This document shows, in pieces, positions 62,230 through 64,000 of a DNA stretch of 64,000 bases; position 1 is the first letter of the stretch; the number at the start of each line of letters is the position of its first letter. The stretch lies in NCBI RefSeq assembly GCF_003574135.1, contig NZ_AP018341.1, positions 744,001-808,000 on the forward strand. Reading direction: 5' to 3'. This DNA is from a cyanobacterium endosymbiont of Rhopalodia gibberula (GTDB taxonomy: Bacteria > Cyanobacteriota > Cyanobacteriia > Cyanobacteriales > Microcystaceae). The notes beneath the pieces are model-generated. The model saw only the letters and a program-made list of their open reading frames with translations, did not search any database and was not told where the DNA came from. Made by a program: the position numbers and the translations under genes.

Positions 62230-63510
62230 TTATGCAACCCAAAGATGTTGAGCGAAACGAATTGAAAAACTGACTAACAAAACAGTACAGAACCCAACCA
62301 TAGCATATCCCCAACGAGGATTACTTGAAAGTAACATTCCTAACCCTAAGTTTAGAGAAACAATCCCATAAGCTAAACGACTCAAAGAGATGGTTCCACC
62401 AGATACTAACAATAATCCCAAGGAGGAAAACCCATAAGCAACTACAACAAAATTGAGCTTATTTCGTAAGTGCCATAGTAAATAAATTCCACCTAAAACA
62501 GATATCGTATTGAGCAAAGGATCACCAATTAATAACCATAATAGAAACAATAATCCACAACAACTATAATCAAAACAAGTTTCTCCTAGACAATCACGAT
62601 AATGCCATAAGCCATAAGCAATCACACTCATTAGTAATAATAAAAAAGGATGTAATAGATCCCATAAACTCTCATAATGCCACTGACTTCTCCCTGTGGT
62701 AATTTCAACCAACATAGTCCCCCATCCTTGCCAATCAATACCACGACTACGGTTCCATTGGGTATGCTGAACGGTAATAAAGGCTAAAGGATCACTAAAC
62801 TGCATCCAGCAATAGCCACTATACAGTAAAACTCCTAACGCACTACCGAAACTTGTCACATAAGCAGTAATGGGGATGCGTTTATACCATGCTGTGAGGA
62901 AAAAGGCGGGAATTAAAGCTAATCCTGTAATGCGGGTTGCGGTTGCCATCATTCCCCATAATGCAGCTTGTAGATAAGACTGGCGATCAAAAGCCCACAA
63001 AGAAGCAGTGCTTAAAAATAGAAATAGTCCTTCAGTATAAACAACTGCGGTAAATAATGAGAGAGGACACCAAGCTAAAATAGTCGTTGTCCACTGTGCC
63101 GTTTTAATACCATTTGTCCTTTTTACCCAATGGAAAACAATAAATAAAGTTCCTAAAAAGGCTAAATTATTAATCAATGTTCCCGCCACTTCTGCTGATA
63201 CTCCTAACCCCATTACAATCCTGATAGTTAAGGGAAAAAAGGGAAAAAAAGCTACGTTAGCTCCTGGTAGAGTTCCGACGCCATTATAATTTGCTGTAGC
63301 AATTTCTTGATAGAAATTACTATCCCAAGCAGAAAAAACTTCCCAACCCCATTCCGTCTTAATTCCACCTGAAGGAGCTTCGAGTAACGGGGCAATCCCT
63401 AACATGCCTACAAGAATTAATCCTCGACTCAATAGCCAAATTCCGATAATAAACCATAAGGGTTGTAAAAAAAATTTTCCTAACTTCTGAATACTGACTT
63501 TTAACTTCAT
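62230..63510 (-). CDS. PIG-V-like mannosyltransferase family membrane protein
   Basis: A 426-residue protein with about ten hydrophobic segments. After the first helix a loop carries FSAWDSNFYQEIATANYNG, then NVAFFPFFPLTIRIVMGLG, the Asp/Phe-Pro pattern of PIG-V/GT-C lipid-dependent mannosyltransferases. LTAVVYTEGLFLFLS-type and ATRITGLALIPAFF segments follow. The bacterial members have no established substrate, so the sugar is inferred. Confidence 0.75.
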   Translation of the reverse strand: MKLKVSIQKLGKFFLQPLWFIIGIWLLSRGLILVGMLGIAPLLEAPSGGIKTEWGWEVFSAWDSNFYQEIATANYNGVGTLPGANVAFFPFFPLTIRIVMGLGVSAEVAGTLINNLAFLGTLFIVFHWVKRTNGIKTAQWTTTILAWCPLSLFTAVVYTEGLFLFLSTASLWAFDRQSYLQAALWGMMATATRITGLALIPAFFLTAWYKRIPITAYVTSFGSALGVLLYSGYCWMQFSDPLAFITVQHTQWNRSRGIDWQGWGTMLVEITTGRSQWHYESLWDLLHPFLLLLMSVIAYGLWHYRDCLGETCFDYSCCGLLFLLWLLIGDPLLNTISVLGGIYLLWHLRNKLNFVVVAYGFSSLGLLLVSGGTISLSRLAYGIVSLNLGLGMLLSSNPRWGYAMVGFCTVLLVSFSIRFAQHLWVA

Positions 63511-63514
63511 CTTT

Positions 63515-63680
63515 ATCTTAAATTGGAAACTCCTGGGAGAGTTACTAAATCAATCTGACTCTGAAACTCTGCAATCTTTCCTTGACAAATAGTAAGAACG
63601 TGAACCCATTTGTCTTGAAGGAATTTAGCCTTAAACTGTCGTTCTAAAGTTAGTCCATGCCGTCGACTCCTCAGTTAATA
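63515..63680 (-). pseudogene. C-terminal fragment of a lost protein
   Basis: The minus strand reads LRSRRHGLTLERQFKAKFLQ, then DKWVHVLTICQGKIAEFQSQ and IDLVTLPGVSNLR before a stop just ahead of the PIG-V-like gene. Upstream the frame is broken by a stop. The pattern KWVHVLTICQGKIAEF resembles the C-terminal strand of SnoaL/NTF2-like proteins, but that is a guess. Confidence 0.5.
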
Positions 63681-64000
63681 AAGGACTTAGCAAGCCGTAA
63701 TTTCCTTCTTCCTCAACTTTGCAGAGTTGTTTGACAATTACTAAGTTTTTTGATTTATTCATTATCCTTATTATTTCGCTGTCTTTCAATTTAGCAAACT
63801 CCAGACTCAAAAAATACCTTAGTCACTTATTTGTTATCACAGATGTCGATAATAAACAAATGATCAAAATTAACCAACTTGGAAAAAAAGGAACTGCCAA
63901 TTTAGATTGATTTAGAAGTTCTAAGAAATGATCAGTGATTTTATGTTTTTAAAAAAAAAATATTAAAGATGGTCTTAAAACAGGGTAAGCCTTAAGAAAA
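63681..64000. other. Window-end sequence without supported genes
   Basis: The frame at 63719-63910 (plus) is low-complexity, rich in Leu, Ile and Asn, and is not supported. Part may be the eroded N-terminal portion of the fragment at 63515-63680. Confidence 0.4.

Noticed and set aside
63719-63910. Plus-strand frame of 63 residues near the window end
   Set aside because: Low-complexity and opposite to a likely eroded minus-strand gene.

Overview
The window comes from a cyanobacterium of the unicellular nitrogen-fixing Crocosphaera/Cyanothece type whose genome appears to be shrinking. Support: the gene order of the ribosomal cluster, a split-intein DnaE N-terminal half, ChlL/ChlN, cyanobacteria-restricted families (DUF2808, a DUF3134-like protein, YggT/Ycf19, DUF7682, a small two-helix membrane protein) and heptanucleotide repeats. 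Signs of reduction: roughly a third of the window is AT-rich sequence without intact genes, and some of it still holds readable gene fossils. The pattern suggests an intracellular symbiont (diatom spheroid body or UCYN-A type). That is inference; the window holds no nif, photosystem or 16S gene to settle it.

Layout. 1-15.4 kb: the S10/spc/alpha ribosomal superoperon, dense and on the plus strand: rpsS-rplV-rpsC-rplP-rpmC-rpsQ-rplN-rplX-rplE-rpsH-rplF-rplR-rpsE-rplO-secY-adk-infA-rpmJ-rpsM-rpsK-rpoA-rplQ-truA-rplM-rpsI-rpmE, then prfA. Heptad repeats and a 22-bp perfect hairpin lie in its spacers. 15.4-19 kb: a gene graveyard with fossils of a VOC-family protein (plus), and of a DUF1257/Ycf35 protein, a zinc-ribbon mini-protein and a Ycf46-type AAA ATPase (all minus). 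19-25.6 kb: cation-efflux transporter, dnaE-N with the N-half of the trans-splicing intein, cysH (minus, with a possible structured leader), pyrH-frr. 26-30 kb: YggT, a secreted TPR-like protein, an LpxB-like glycosyltransferase, a DUF2808 protein. 30-39.5 kb: M20 amidohydrolase, DUF3134-like protein, mraY, tlyA, a small membrane protein, and long AT-rich spacers. 39.5-42 kb: chlL-chlN. 42-47 kb: empty spacer, a SpoIID/LytB protein and a decayed partial tandem copy of it. 47-49.7 kb: gyrA/parC-type topoisomerase subunit. 49.7-52.5 kb: spacer with an orphan terminator and a gene tail. 52.5-64 kb: glgX, sufE, a zinc-binding protein, a cysteine desulfurase, a pentapeptide-repeat membrane protein, and two large membrane proteins (DUF2079 and PIG-V-like).

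Functionally the intact genes are mostly housekeeping: translation, secretion, transcription, replication, wall synthesis, Fe-S assembly, sulfate assimilation, glycogen breakdown and dark protochlorophyllide reduction. The lost genes are accessory. I found no tRNA or rRNA gene, transposase, CRISPR array or phage module. No clearly new multi-gene system is visible. The most distinctive features are the split intein, the readable fossils, and several strong hairpins, some with no living gene beside them.
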